DNA of 64,000 nucleotides from Schistocephalus solidus (Eukaryota; Platyhelminthes; Cestoda; Diphyllobothriidea; Diphyllobothriidae), in the NCBI GenBank assembly GCA_017591395.1, contig WEDG01000703.1, positions 1-64,000 on the forward strand, written 5' to 3'. Shown here in pieces: positions 46,308 through 56,935 of this stretch. The position numbers and the translations under genes are program-made. Numbering within the stretch: the stretch's first letter is position 1; every line of letters starts with the position of its first letter. A model generated the notes under the pieces. The model was not told where the DNA came from. It saw only the letters and a list, made by a program, of their open reading frames with translations, and did not search any database.

Positions 46308-47634
46308 AGGAGGGACTCAGCAGCTGCGCTTGGAATGTTCGTTGGTGTGTAGATCGTCAAGAATTGTAGGTTCTGTGAACACTCCTTTTTAATATTTATC
46401 CAGATAAATTCATATTCAGGGAACATGGAGTGTGCTCGTTCGACTGCCGAGATTCCTGTCGTAACATATACGGCCACTCCTCCTCCCTTTCTATTTTCTC
46501 GGTCTTTTCGAAAAATTTGGTATCTATCAATCAAAACCTCGCTATCCGCGATTTCGGCTTTGAGCCACGTTTCCGTAATGGCAACGATATCGAGGGATTC
46601 GGTCTGATACTAATGCTTTGATGTCATCTTCTTTCGATAGGAGACTCTAAGCATTGGTATACAAACATCTCAATTTAGACTGAGTAACTCCTCCATAAAG
46701 ACTTCTGCGCATTTCGCGCGATTGAATACTAGAGTCTGTCATTGTTTTCCGAGATGAACTGTTGTCCAACCCGCCGACGCTGAGTTCTGATGAGTGGTCG
46801 TCATCCGAGTTCTTGAGCGCCTTCTTTGTACTGTTTAAGCTCTGTACAGTTGGGTACATCTTATTTAGTGTCCTCCGTCTCGCCGAGAATCCACCTTGAT
46901 TATGTACGGTGTCTGCCATAAGAAAGAACTCTTAATCACTTTTTTTTCGGGTGAACTTTGAACCTTCTCTTTGAGATCGGCCATTTCTTGTTTCAGGTTA
47001 CTTATCTCTTTCTCCATCAATAAGAATTTCTGCAAGAGATTTAAACATCCCATGCACTTTTCGTCCTCGTAGGTGACATTCATTAGTGTTCCCAGGCTTT
47101 TTGCCCGCTTGGCAGAATATCTTTGTCATCTTTTTTTGTGTGGATACAATTTTGTTTTCCAAATTGTCGTGGGGACATAGCGCAGTGGTTATGCTCGTCG
47201 CCATATGAATATGCGACCTGGGTTCGAAATCAGCCCGCACTGCGAATTTTTTTCTCAGCACAGATGAGTCCTGAGCGTCTGCGTTTTCCATACCTCTTAT
47301 GACTGTATTTGAATGCATTTTTATGTATATATCCTCTTAAATAACTGGGCTTGGATGGTATTGTATTCAGCAGTCAGACTTCTAATAAGCATGCAACGAC
47401 TCAGCCTTTGTTTCTCCCTCCCTAATGAAAGCAGATTAGAGCAGCACACCGCTGGCCTGAATTTGGAAGCAAGTGAACGCTGAAGCTTGTATTTCTCGTA
47501 GGGATAATGTCCTGGACGTGGAATAATCCTCAGTGATAGAATATTTGGATAGCCGCAGAATCGTTAAGTCCAAGAAAATAATATCCAAATTTAGAGACTG
47601 GACAATCCACTCAAGAGTTATTCCAAATCAACGT
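46308..47634 (-). mobile_element. CR1-superfamily LINE B', 5' part only
   Basis: Minus-strand leader, ORF1 and first part of the endonuclease (RKDRENRKGGGVAVYV and IYTP). It is nearly identical to B2 57,100-57,490, then stops at the array-side TA tract after the text CTCCTCC (B2 57,490). Its 5' end at about 47,634 abuts repeat R. ORF1 jumps from KEKVQSSPEKK to VIKSSFLWQTPY, so about 1 kb present in B1 is deleted at a run of A near 46,940. Confidence 0.8.
47169..47240 (+). other. tRNA-like sequence, antisense to LINE B'
   Basis: 72 bases with box A-like TAGCGCAGTGGTTATGC, a hairpin GTCGC...GCGAC in the anticodon-arm position, and box B-like GGGTTCGAAATC. The ends (GTGGGGAC and GCCCGCAC) pair partly as an acceptor stem. 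It is antisense to the element, overlapping its ORF1 leader. Anticodon-loop length is abnormal, so it is a tRNA relic rather than a working tRNA gene. Counterparts lie in B1 (29,244-29,312) and, independently diverged, in LINE G (60,816-60,887). Confidence 0.55.
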
Positions 47635-48397
47635 GTACACAACGGGTATTAGTTTGTGTCTATTTTTATGCAAAGAAAACTGTAGATGTAAAATCATAAG
47701 CAGAAAACCCATAAATAACACGTACGTCCGGCATTCTTTTTAAGGAGTCACTACCGCTAACCTCATTGACCAATAGAGAAGACACCCTTCGGTTCACGAA
47801 TCGCACGCCCACGACCCGAAAGCATTAAACTTCATCCACTTACCTATTTAAGCAGCTGCAACCATTATTTCACTCTCTTTCTCATTATCTCTCTGAAATG
47901 TGCAGGTATAAATAGACACTTTCACTGCCGCCTGATACTCAGTGTTCTGTGCAAAATTAACCCTAAACTCAGTGCCGTCTGTCTTACTGCCCGTTTACAC
48001 ATTCCTAAGTTTTAAATCTTCAATTAATGAAATTATTAGTTTTCTCACTTTATTCAATGCCTCTTTGGCAGATGTGATATAAGTGCCGGCAGAAAATAAA
48101 AAAACCCCTAAATTTTCGCTACGGACTGCCTAGCGATGTGGATGTGGATGCAAAAAAAGCGCAAAATACATCCTGCGCAGAGCTGGAATTCAGCGTCGTC
48201 GGGTTGGCAGCAACAATAGGGTAGGATGGTAAGTATTTTTGGCATAGCTTGTGGTGCCGAGTGCGTTTACAGTCAAGGAAATTAATATTTATATCAGACG
48301 GTTATCGCACTACTGACCCTCAATTTTTTTAAGTGCATACTGGTAGCTTTGTCACAAGGAAGAAAATAGGGAGCCAACATGTTCGTCAAGGTCGTGT
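47635..48397 (-). repeat. Dispersed repeat R, copy v
   Basis: Minus-strand match to 1,890-2,200 (GGCACTTAAAAAAATTAAGG-like start, GCATCCACATCCACATCGCT near 48,135) and to 28,320-28,660. LINE F abuts it on one side (48,398) and LINE B' on the other (47,634), the same neighbours in the same relative orientation as R copy iv. Confidence 0.6.
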
Positions 48398-48883
48398 GCA
48401 AATAACCACCAATTATTTGCTCTCCAAAACTTGGACAATTTGATCTTCGTTACCACTTCACTAGGACTGATCCGGACAATACTGTTTCAACTGCATGTAC
48501 TTACTTGCTTCCTGCTCATCTGGAATTCTTTTTTGTGCCGAAATTCGTCATAAAACGGATCAAATTAGAATTTGTTTATCATCTTATTCAAGTTGACTGC
48601 GCAGGCTCTGCACCAATCAAAACTGAGAACCACTCAGGGAACCAAACGTGTACAACCTCGTGAAGATCTGAAGATATCCAAGGAACTTCGATATCTCCGA
48701 ACGGCTGAGTCGTTCCTGAATATCCTTCATACCGTTTATAGTATTTTTAAAAAGCGTTTTTGAACAAGTATAAACATTTTTGCTCATATTGCATTAAATA
48801 CTCGCCATACTCCAAAAGCCAGTCGGAAATTTTTCGTTATACGCTCAAAGGAGAACATACTTTTTCGCAGTGTTTTAACATTT

Positions 48884-49990
48884 ATGGACTCAAAACAATT
48901 GTTTGTTAGCAACAGAACCAGTCACGGAACTTCCTTTACAGGAAAGCCTGTTGAGCTGGCTTCGAAATCCACGACTGGCACTCCATCAGTTTTTACTTGT
49001 TACCAAAAACCAGCAAAGCACGCAAAAAGCGTAATGGCAGCCAAATCCGTTGGCTACGAGGACGAATCTTGCGTTGGATGTTCTTATATTTTACTAAGAG
49101 TTCAAAAACTGGAAAATGAGCTTGCAGACTTAAGGAAGCTCTTGCAAGATAACATTACTCGACGAAATACGCTTAGCAATATTCCAGTTAAAAAGGCAGT
49201 GACTAAAAGCCCGAAAAGTATCAAAAACTAAAACTGGTTACAGCTCACAATGTTCGGACGCGATTACCCATAACGACCGGATAACGGGAACACAGTCTCT
49301 GAATCCTACGGACGACGACCAGAGCAAACCACAAATCTCATCCTGCTATCTTGGGTGTTATAAAGAGCCCGTAGTTGAATCCGAAGGAACAAACGCGTGA
49401 CAAGTTGCAATGGGGAAACACCAAAACAGGAGGACAAAGTCACAATCAACTCTGATGGATTCATTGAAGCCTTCAGATGAGAGTATGATCAGAGGTAGAC
49501 TAAATCCCAACGAGAGCTCTGTAAACCGTTCTCGTGCCCCTAAGGAGAACTTAGGGGGAAGCGAAAATTCCAAGCACCAGGATCGACAACAGTGTTTAGT
49601 TATTCAGGGTTTGCACGAGTCAACTGCAGTCCGACCAGAAGACCGTGTCACCGAAGACCTTGCTTCGTTTAATGGCCTCCTAAACCAGTTGCTCCCACCG
49701 GGCGTGGAAGTAAAAGTTATTAAAGCATTCCGGATCGGCAGAAAAGTCTGAAGACCGCCTAGGAACGCCGCGACCGCGACCGCTGAAAAATAATGCTAGA
49801 GAGCAAAGACCAAATCAAGGCGATCCTATCCAAAAAAACTAACCTACGTCACACGCATAAAGAGGTTTTTTTCAACCAGACTTCTCCCCTGCGAAAAGGC
49901 TGAAACGCCGGGAACCTGTCTTGGAACTACAATCAAGACTGAAGGCTGGCAAACACAATCTGGCTATTTTCAAGGGGAAAGGTAGTTCAA
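48884..49990 (+). pseudogene. LINE F ORF1
   Basis: The first frame (48,884-49,231) starts MDSKQLFVSN, has CVGCSYILLRVQKLENELAD (a coiled coil with CxxC) and LRKLLQDN. The second (49,410-49,751) carries QQCLVIQGLHEST..RPEDRV and LLPPGVEVKVIKAFRIGRKV, the RRM-like ORF1 domain of this LINE group. After further shifts come LESKDQIK, HKEVFFQPDFSP and LKRRELVLELQSRL. Likely an RNA-binding particle protein in intact copies; needs at least three frame changes here. Confidence 0.65.
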
Positions 49991-50239
49991 AAAGAATACG
50001 AATTTTCCATTGAACCAACCGATTGTTCTGAGGGACAACGGCAGCCACCTCACTAACGCCAAAACCATCAGGGAACCAATTGCCCAAAGAGATGTCAGAA
50101 CTGATTCCGTAACACCCAGTGTTCTCACTAAAGAAACCAGAGTTACCGAAAATACTCACGAAACGGAAAAGACATACGAACTTGACGTTAGAGGAGACGC
50201 AGTTGGGCCCATAAAATTGACAAACGCAACAGGAAATTT

Positions 50240-50945
50240 GGTTGGCGCAAAATTGAAGTGCTTGTATACAAATGCGCAAAGCCTTTTATCAAAACTTGAT
50301 GAGTTAAAAATTTGCCTTGCCGAAGTATCTCCGGATGTGATAGCAGTAACCGAAACCCTGGCTGTCGGGCAGTATTCTAGATAGCGAAATAACATTGTCT
50401 GGGTACCAACTATATCGGAGGGACAGAGAAAACCGACAGGGTGGTGGAATAATTGTGTATGTGAAAGACGTGCTAATAGTGTCTGACAAGACGAGCAAGT
50501 TTGCGTGCAACACTGAAGCCATATGGTTGAACATCAAGGCTCTTGGCTCTTCATGTCTAGATGTCCTCATTGTCTATCGGCCACCTAGGATAGACCGAGT
50601 CGCGGACACCCACTTGTTGGAACAATAAGAAAAGTTCTCCAGTAGACCTAATGTAATGATTATGGGTGACTTCAACGCACCAGGAATTAACTGGAGCACT
50701 GTTCAATCATCATGCCCGAAATCAACTTTTGATTATGTTTTTCTGCAAAAGACCTTGAATGCACTCCTCACACAGCATGTCCCTTTCCCCACCAGAACAC
50801 GTGAAGGACAAAGGGCTAACTGTCTTGACCTGGTTTTCACGAAAACATCAGGCAGCATTGACGAGATTATTTCAATGCCTCCGCTCGGTCGTAGTGATCA
50901 CGTGGTGCTTATTCTCCGTTGCCCCTGCTATAGACGAAAAACGGC
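50240..50945 (+). pseudogene. LINE F endonuclease domain
   Basis: Blocks over three frames: LKCLYTNAQSLLSKLDELKI, PDVIAVTETLA, then (after a stop at 50,382) YQLYRRDRENRQGGGIIVYV and VLIVYRPPRIDRVADTH, then (after a stop at 50,626) VMIMGDFNAPGINW, CLDLVFTKTSGSIDE and PPLGRSDHVVL. All usual catalytic blocks of an apurinic-type LINE endonuclease (N, E, GDFN, SDH) are present, so only stops and shifts inactivate it. Confidence 0.8.
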
Positions 50946-52300
50946 GTAACGTTTGGCGAGGAAATTTTCATCAGATGCGAGCAGATTTAACACACATCAA
51001 TTGGACCTCAATATTTTCGAGCACCGTAAACGAAGATTGGGAGTCTTTCAGAAATGTTCTTCTGCAACTTATTGACAACCACTGCCCGCTAACGAGTGTC
51101 CATCACACCAAGCGTCCTGGGTGGCTAGACAGCAACTTAAAAAGGGAAATAAACAGGAAGCACAAGTTGTGGAGAAAATATCGCGAGTCTAATCAAGTCG
51201 CCTATTTTAAATAAGTATAAAAGCACAGAGAAACAAAATGAGAAGCCTTATTCTTAAAAACGCGAAGAGAATTTGAGAAGACTTTTGCTGCAAAAGGCAA
51301 CGCAGAATCCAAAGTTAGTCTACAGTTACCTCCGTAGATGTACAAGGAATAAACATCAAATACCGCTGATTAAGCCTGCCGTGGGCGTCGAAATTTCTGA
51401 AAACAGGGAAAAAAAGCCGAGTACTTTTCACAGTTCTACCGCTCAGTCTTCACAAACGAGGCAAGGTTCCTTCGTCCCTCAGTGGATAACCCGCCGACTG
51501 CAAGCATAAGCCACATACTATTCTCAGAATTTCTGATCCAAAAGGAATTAAAAGAACTAAAAGAGTCAAAATCCCCAGGACCAGACGAGCTTCCACCCAA
51601 GCTTCTGAAAGAACTCGCCAATGAACTTTCCGCACCTTTGTCAGTGCTCTTTCAAAAGTCATTTGACTCCGGAACACTTCCTTTCGATTGGAAGCCGGCA
51701 TATATAACTCCCTTGTACAAAAGCGGTAGCCGGGCGTCAGTGACAAACTACAGGCCCATAAGCTTAACATGCATCCTTGGCAAGATTATGGAAAGGATCA
51801 TCAAGAGCGAATTGGTGAAATTCCTAGAGACTCATAATTTGTTATCAAGCTGTCAACACGGGTTCAGAAAAAGGAAGATCATGCACAACGAATTTGCTGT
51901 ATTCGATCCAGAGGTGGACCCAAGGACTTGAAGATAGACACGCGGTTCACATTGCCTTCATTGACTTTCAAAAAGGCCTTCGATACTGTGCCGCACGAGA
52001 GACTGCTTTTACAAGCTAGAAAGAATTGGAATCAGAGGTTACCTCCTCAAGTGGATCGAAAAACTTCCTCGTGGGTCGGCGCCAGGTGGTGTGCATCGGG
52101 CCAAGAGAGGTCAAGTTCTGCTGCGGTCGAGAGTGGGGTTCCTCAGGGTTCAGTACTAGGGCCAATACTGTTTTTAATATACGTGAACGATTGTGTCAGG
52201 AATCTCGACTGTGAAGCAGCAATGTTTGCCGACGACATTAAAAATCTGGAATGTAATCCAGAGCCCCTGCTGACGAAGATAAACTGCAGATCAACCTAAC
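50946..52300 (+). pseudogene. LINE F reverse transcriptase core
   Basis: Linker (HHTKRPGWLDSNLKREINRK), then RT: ELKESKSPGPDELPPKLLKE (51,553), FDWKPAYITPLYKSGSRASV, NYRPISLTCILGKIME, QHGFRKRK, a shift at 51,925, FKKAFDTVPHERLLLQ (region A), SGVPQGSVLGPILFLIYVND and the catalytic AAMFADDIK near 52,222. All RT carboxylates are present; frames change at 51,500, 51,925 and 52,295. Confidence 0.8.
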
Positions 52301-52304
52301 TCGG

Positions 52305-53052
52305 TTGGAGGAGTGGTCGAATCATTGGCTTTTGCGGTTCAACGTCGATAAGTGTACAATACTTCGCTTAGGCAACCCGTCTAGATCTGCCGAAAGTAGA
52401 AGTTACTTTCTCAACGCTGAAGCCTTAAAAGACGTGGAAACCCAAAAGGACCTTGGTTTGCTGATGACCACCACCTTAAAACCATCGTCTCACTGCTTAA
52501 AAGTGGCGAAGAGCGCAATTTCGGTGTTGCATGCCATCAGACGAGCCTTTTTGGATTTCGATGAAGATCTTTTTGCTAAGACCTTTGGAAAATTCATTAG
52601 GCCACATTTGGAATATGCTATGCACGCCTGGAAACCCTGGACAGTTCAAGATCAGAACTGCCTCGAAAGAGTCCAGAGGAAAGCCACCAAAATGGTTAGA
52701 AGTCAAAGCTCCTTGCCATATCCAACCCGCCTAATGAATCTTAATCTGTTCCCTTTTGAGTTATAGGCAAATGCGTGGTGATCTCCTGCAGACATTCCGC
52801 ATTGTGAAGGGATTGGATTGTTGCCTGGAATTCTCGGACTTCTTTGAATTTGCCACCACGACCCATCTCCGAGGTCACCCATTGAAACTGCGTGTCCAGC
52901 AGGCGAGACTGGATGTGCGCAAGTTCTCCTTCTCTGTCAGAGTGGTTAAACCATGGAATGCCCTCCCTGAAGACGTTGTGATGTCACCATCGCTGAAAAG
53001 CTTTAAAAGGAACCTTGACAGTTTTATGTTCCGCAACGAGCCTGAGCGATGA
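52305..53052 (+). pseudogene. LINE F RT thumb and C-terminal region
   Basis: Two overlapping frames (52,305-52,766 and 52,756-53,052) with one stop between them: WLLRFNVDKCTILRLGNPSR, TQKDLGLLMT, GKFIRPHLEYAMHAWKPW, LERVQRKATKMVRSQ, then YRQMRGDLLQTFRIVKGLDC and TTHLRGHPLKLRVQQARLDV. It ends at 53,050, 155 bases before the (GAATT)n end. Confidence 0.75.
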
Positions 53053-53351
53053 GGCATTTATCTTAACCCTCGAGAGTCGTGCACCACTTGTCAAATTTTA
53101 TGACCGCCTTTTGTACCTTGGCAACCCACACGGTTTCTCTGTATACCGCACTTAATTTTACGTTACAAATAGGGTACTCAAAGGCCCATGCCTATTTCCC
53201 TCAATAAATTGAATTGAATTGAATTGAACTAACCCTAATAAATTAGAATAAAGTAATGATTCTGGGTATATTCTAAAATTTAAACTTCTTCGATGATATT
53301 AAGGCTCAAATCTTCGCTCTTTCGCATAGGGCATCATTCAGCAACGCCATA

Positions 53352-53380
53352 TTATATATATATATATATATATATTTGTG

Positions 53381-53443
<63 letters not shown>
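53352..53443. repeat. TA dinucleotide tracts
   Basis: Two (TA)n runs of about 20 and 60 bases between LINE F and the hammerhead repeats. Long open frames here (Ile-Tyr repeats) are low-complexity artefacts. Confidence 0.95.
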
Positions 53444-53447
<4 letters not shown>

Positions 53448-53468
53448 ATAAACCGAGTATACCAGAAA

Positions 53469-53585
53469 CCGCATAGAGAACGCTGGGGACCCACTGAGGA
53501 GCCGAACCCCTCGTTTGCTGTGTCACACAGCAGCAGAAACATCGGCGAAACACGTGTCTGGGCTTTTAACTAGTATCTATGTCGG
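53469..53585 (+). ncRNA. Type I hammerhead ribozyme, unit 1
   Basis: All core positions are present. CTGAGGA (53,494-53,500) fits CUGANGA; GAA is at 53,547-53,549 and A15.1 at 53,550. Stem II is GCCGA (53,501-505) with TCGGC (53,542-546), its loop holding a further self-paired GCTGTGT/ACACAGC. Stem III is ACAC/GTGT (53,550-553 with 53,554-557), a minimal palindromic stem. The cleavage base is C at 53,558 (GTC). Stem I is CCCA (53,490-493) with TGGG (53,559-562), then beyond an internal loop CATAGA (53,472-477) with TCTATG (53,576-581) and CCG with CGG. The short self-complementary stem III suggests cleavage mainly as a dimer, as proposed for retrozymes. Confidence 0.88.
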
Positions 53586-53822
53586 AAGTACGGTATAACG
53601 TCTTTGCCATATAAGATTCATACTACTTGTAGTACTAATTGTTTGTAGAATGGGCATTACGTGGTTATTTAACAGTGGTTGATTGTCTTCGACCCAAATG
53701 TTCATTGAAATTTCGAGTCTGACCCTAAAAAGTCATGTCCGAATGACCTGACTCCATGTCCTGCACTTAATAATTTCAGAAATTATTTACCCGATTATTC
53801 TCTGGAGTCCATATACCAGAAA

Positions 53823-53939
53823 CCGCATAGAGAACGCTGGGGGACCCACTGAGGAGCCGAACCCCTCGTTGCTGTGTCACACAGCACCAGAAACATCGGC
53901 GAAACACGTGTCTGGGCTTTTAGCTAGTATCTATGTCGG
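53823..53939 (+). ncRNA. Type I hammerhead ribozyme, unit 2
   Basis: Same structure as unit 1: CTGAGGA at 53,849-855, stem II GCCGA (53,856-860) with TCGGC (53,896-900), GAAA at 53,901-904, stem III ACAC/GTGT (53,904-911), cleavage after C 53,912, stem I CCCA (53,845-848) with TGGG (53,913-916), distal CATAGA/TCTATG. The few differences from unit 1 fall in loops (one more G before ACCCA, one fewer T and a G to C change in the stem II loop). All core bases and paired stem bases are unchanged. Confidence 0.88.
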
Positions 53940-54164
53940 AAGTACGGTATAACGTCTTTGCCATATAAGATTCATACTACTTGTAGTACTACTTGTTTGT
54001 AGAATGGGCATTGCGTGGTTATTCCACAGTGGTTGATTGTTTTGCGACCCAAATGTTAATTCAAATTTCGGGTCTGACCCTAAAAAGTCATGTCCAAATC
54101 ACCTGACTCCATCTACTGCAATTAATAATTTCAGAAATTATTTACCGATATATATATATATATA

Positions 54165-55385
54165 TGACAGTGTGGGGCTCACCGATCTGCTTAAGGAACT
54201 TGTATGTTCCGTTGTGCGCTGGAGCTCAGACTAGAGCCCTCGCAGGCAGAATAACATAACCGACAAAGACGAGGGAGACTGGAATGGCCATTTCTAGCTT
54301 ATTAGCCGTCAATAGCCAGCCATACCCAAACCCAGGCGCTGCGGCGCCCTACCATTGAACTCGCGACCTTGTTGGGCAGAATTCCAACGCTCTACCCACT
54401 GCGCCACGAGATCGTTGTCTTGCCGGTTTCGATCGGGAATATTGACAATGGTAATGGGGCGCTCACCGATCGGTTACATGACTCACTCGTCGCGTTGTGC
54501 CTTGGGCTAACTCTCAAGCCTCGCCAGCAGCCGTAAGGCAGCTAAGTACGTAGGCAGAATAACATGACCTACAAAGACAAGGGAGACTAGAACGGCCATT
54601 TCTGGCTTATTAGCCGTCATACGCCAGCCATACCCAAACCCAGGCGCTGCGGCGCCCGAGCCTCGAACTCGCGAACTTGTTGGTCAGAAGTCCAACGCTC
54701 TTCCCACTGCGCCACGAGTTCGTTGTCTTGCCTGTTTCAATCGGGAATATTGACAATGAAAATGGGGCGCTCACCGATCGGTTACATGACTCACTTGTCG
54801 CGTTGTGCCTTGGGCTAACTCTGAAGCCCCACCAGCAGCCGTAAGGCAGCTAAGTATATAGGCAGAATAACATGACCTACAAAGACAAGGGAGACTGGAA
54901 TGGCCATTTCTGGCTTATTAGTCATCAACAGCCAGCCATACCTAAACCCAGGCGTTGCGGCCCCCAAGCCTTGAACTCACGACCTTGTTTGGCAGAAGTC
55001 CAACGCTCTACCCAACGCGCCACGAGCTCGTTGTCTTGCCGGTTTCGATCGGGAATATTGACAATGGTAATGGGGCGCTCACCGATCGGTTACATGACTC
55101 ACTCGTCGCGTTGTGCCTGGGCTAACTCTCAAGCCTCGCCAGCAGCCGTAAGGCAGCTAAGTACGTAGGCAGAATAACATGACCTACAAAGACAAGGGAG
55201 ACTAGAACGGCCATTTCTGGCTTATTAGCCGTCATACGCCAGCCATACCCAAACCCAGGCGCTGCGGCGCCCGAGCCTCGAACTCCTGACCTTGTTGGGC
55301 AGAAGTCCAACGCTCCTCCCACTACGCCACGAGATCGTTGTCTTGCCGGTTTCAATTGGGAATATTGACAGTGGTAAGGGGGCGC
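54165..55385 (-). repeat. Inverted copy of the 308-bp tRNA-like array
   Basis: Minus-strand units with tRNA-like cores at 54,341-54,407, 54,649-54,715, 54,957-55,023 and 55,264-55,330 (spacing 307-308). Same palindromic start as the left array (here with GGAACTTGTATGTTCC). It joins PLE2 at 55,385 inside the GIY-YIG region; left-arm sequence equivalent to 44,030-45,065 is missing at that join. Confidence 0.85.
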
Positions 55386-56667
55386 TCGTGCATGCGCGCA
55401 CTCAGTCGTTTGTCGGTCATGCTGCAGTAGTTGGCATGGCAGTCTAGACAGTTGACACGGTAAATAACGCCTAAAGGTGTCTGCGGGTGGTAGTCGGCCC
55501 TTTGGTTGCATGACTAATCGATGGATGGTGGCCTCCGGTCGGTGTCCAACGCCCACGTTTCGCGGTCTTAACACGCGCTCAGTGGCTTCTGAGACGTTCC
55601 CCACATATGCCAAGACATGGAAGGTTTCAGGTCTTTGTTACGGGCTCACCTTCGGTCTTTGTATGCCTTTGGTATAAGCATTTGTTTATGAAGCTGCGTG
55701 GATATCCACTGGCCAGAAAGAGGCGCCATAGAGTTTAACGTTCTCGCAGCTTCTCAGCCTCTGTGCTGCAGTGTGTCGGAATGCGGCAAAAAATCGATTC
55801 GACACAACTGCGTTTATGCGACAGTGGGTGATTGCTGTTGTAGTGAAGACTTTTCTCCGTGTTTGACGCTTTTCGAAAAACGCCAGCCTGGAGAGTTTCG
55901 TCCTTCTGCCTTGATATCTGAACATCGAGAAAAAGGAAGCATTTCATCCTCTTCTTCCTCCATTGTGAATTGAATCTGTGGGAAAATCGAGTTCAAATCC
56001 CTTTTGAAGTTCTCTTTGGCTTCTCGGTGTATGATATCAAAGGTGTCGTCTTCGTAGCGCATCTAGAATTTCGGCTTGTAGATCTGGAAGACCTGAGTTT
56101 CCAGCTCCTGCAGGATGGCCTCCGCAAGGAAGCCGGAGATCGGTGATTCCATCGGGCTTCCCTGGATTTGCTCATAAACATAGTTGTTAAACGTGAAGTA
56201 CGTGCGAAGGCAGTAGTCCAGTAACTCCATTGCGTGTTCCCTTTTAAAACGTTTTCCTTCATCGTTGTACTTTCAGTCCAGAAGGTCATCGATGACTCTC
56301 ATGGCCAATTCTTCTGGGATGGATGTAAATAGGGAGACGACGTCAAAGGACACCATTATCTCGTCGGGGGCGATTGTGATACCTCGGAGTTTTTCTATGA
56401 AGTGCGTTGAGGATACGGCTGTATGTTCTGAGCCCTCTACTAGCTTCTTCAAATGCTAAGCGAGCCATTTAGCCAGTCCGTAGGTAGGCGTGCCTTTTAG
56501 CGCCACGATGGGCCGTAGAGGAACATTCGGCTTGTGGATTTTTGGCAAACCGTAGAACCGCGCTACGTCGGCATCCTGTGGTTTCATTTGTCTCCAATCG
56601 TTTTCGGATATTGCCTTTTGGCTCCGCATTAGATTCAGGTTCTAATTGATTTTTTCTACCAGTGTTT
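55386..56667 (-). pseudogene. Penelope-like element PLE2, truncated at both ends
   Basis: Minus-strand copy of PLE1 from the block at 42,749 (LVEN) to mid GIY-YIG at 44,028. It keeps FYGLPKIHK, DEIMVSFDVVSLFTSIPEEL, the LPFLDVQISR block and GNVSEATERVLRPRNV, and shares with PLE1 the stop before MRY and the stop after DDLLD. The catalytic box is MRYEDD instead of MRYVDD. Shared stops show that it was copied as DNA with PLE1 already dead. Confidence 0.85.
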
Positions 56668-56935
56668 CTTGAAAATGATGTTCAGGCTTCACGCCTGCTA
56701 GAACGGAGAACGGCTCTCTGTAGCTCACACAGAGATGTGTTTTTTCAGCTGGATAACGAACCCAAGGAAAGGTACAAAATGAGGATGCTGAAAGCAGAAC
56801 TGAAGAGGAGCACCGAGCAGGTGGAAAAATGGCTCCAAATAAAGGACGGGGAAATAAAAGTGATTAAGAGTTCTTTCTTATGGCAGACACCGTACATAAT
56901 CAAGGTGGATTCTCGGCGAGACGGAGGACACTAAA
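56668..56935 (+). pseudogene. LINE B2 ORF1, C-terminal part
   Basis: ENDVQASRLLERRTALCSSH, RDVFFQLDNEPKERYKMRML, LQIKDGE and SFLWQTPYIIKVDSRRDGGH. This is the C-terminal region of the RRM-type ORF1 (compare LINE F 49,795-49,975). The N-terminal parts are absent because PLE2 adjoins here. Confidence 0.65.

Larger units (their letters stand above)
48398..53226 (+). mobile_element. CR1-superfamily LINE F, near full length
   Basis: About 4.8 kb, uninterrupted: leader (48.4-48.88 kb), ORF1 (48.88-49.99 kb), ORF2 with endonuclease and RT (50.24-53.05 kb), a short 3' UTR and a terminal (GAATT)n run at 53,205-53,226. Same family as LINE C. Frames break about ten times, so it is inactive but less decayed than C. 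Confidence 0.85.
53457..54146 (+). repeat. Two tandem ~354-bp hammerhead repeats (retrozyme-like)
   Basis: Unit 1 (53,457-53,810) and unit 2 (53,811-54,146, slightly shorter) are near-identical direct repeats starting TATACCAGAAACCGCATAGA. Predicted self-cleavage sites lie 354 bases apart (after 53,558 and after 53,912), so a transcript across the pair would release one 354-nt RNA. TA tracts bound the pair on both sides, and a PLE-associated array follows at 54,165. No ORF is shared between the units. Hammerhead-bearing tandem repeats of this size are known as Sm-alpha in schistosomes and as retrozymes in plants and animals. A relic is at 2,803-3,097. Confidence 0.85.

Noticed and set aside
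53338..53553. 71-codon minus-strand open frame
   Set aside because: Mostly Ile-Tyr from a TA tract.
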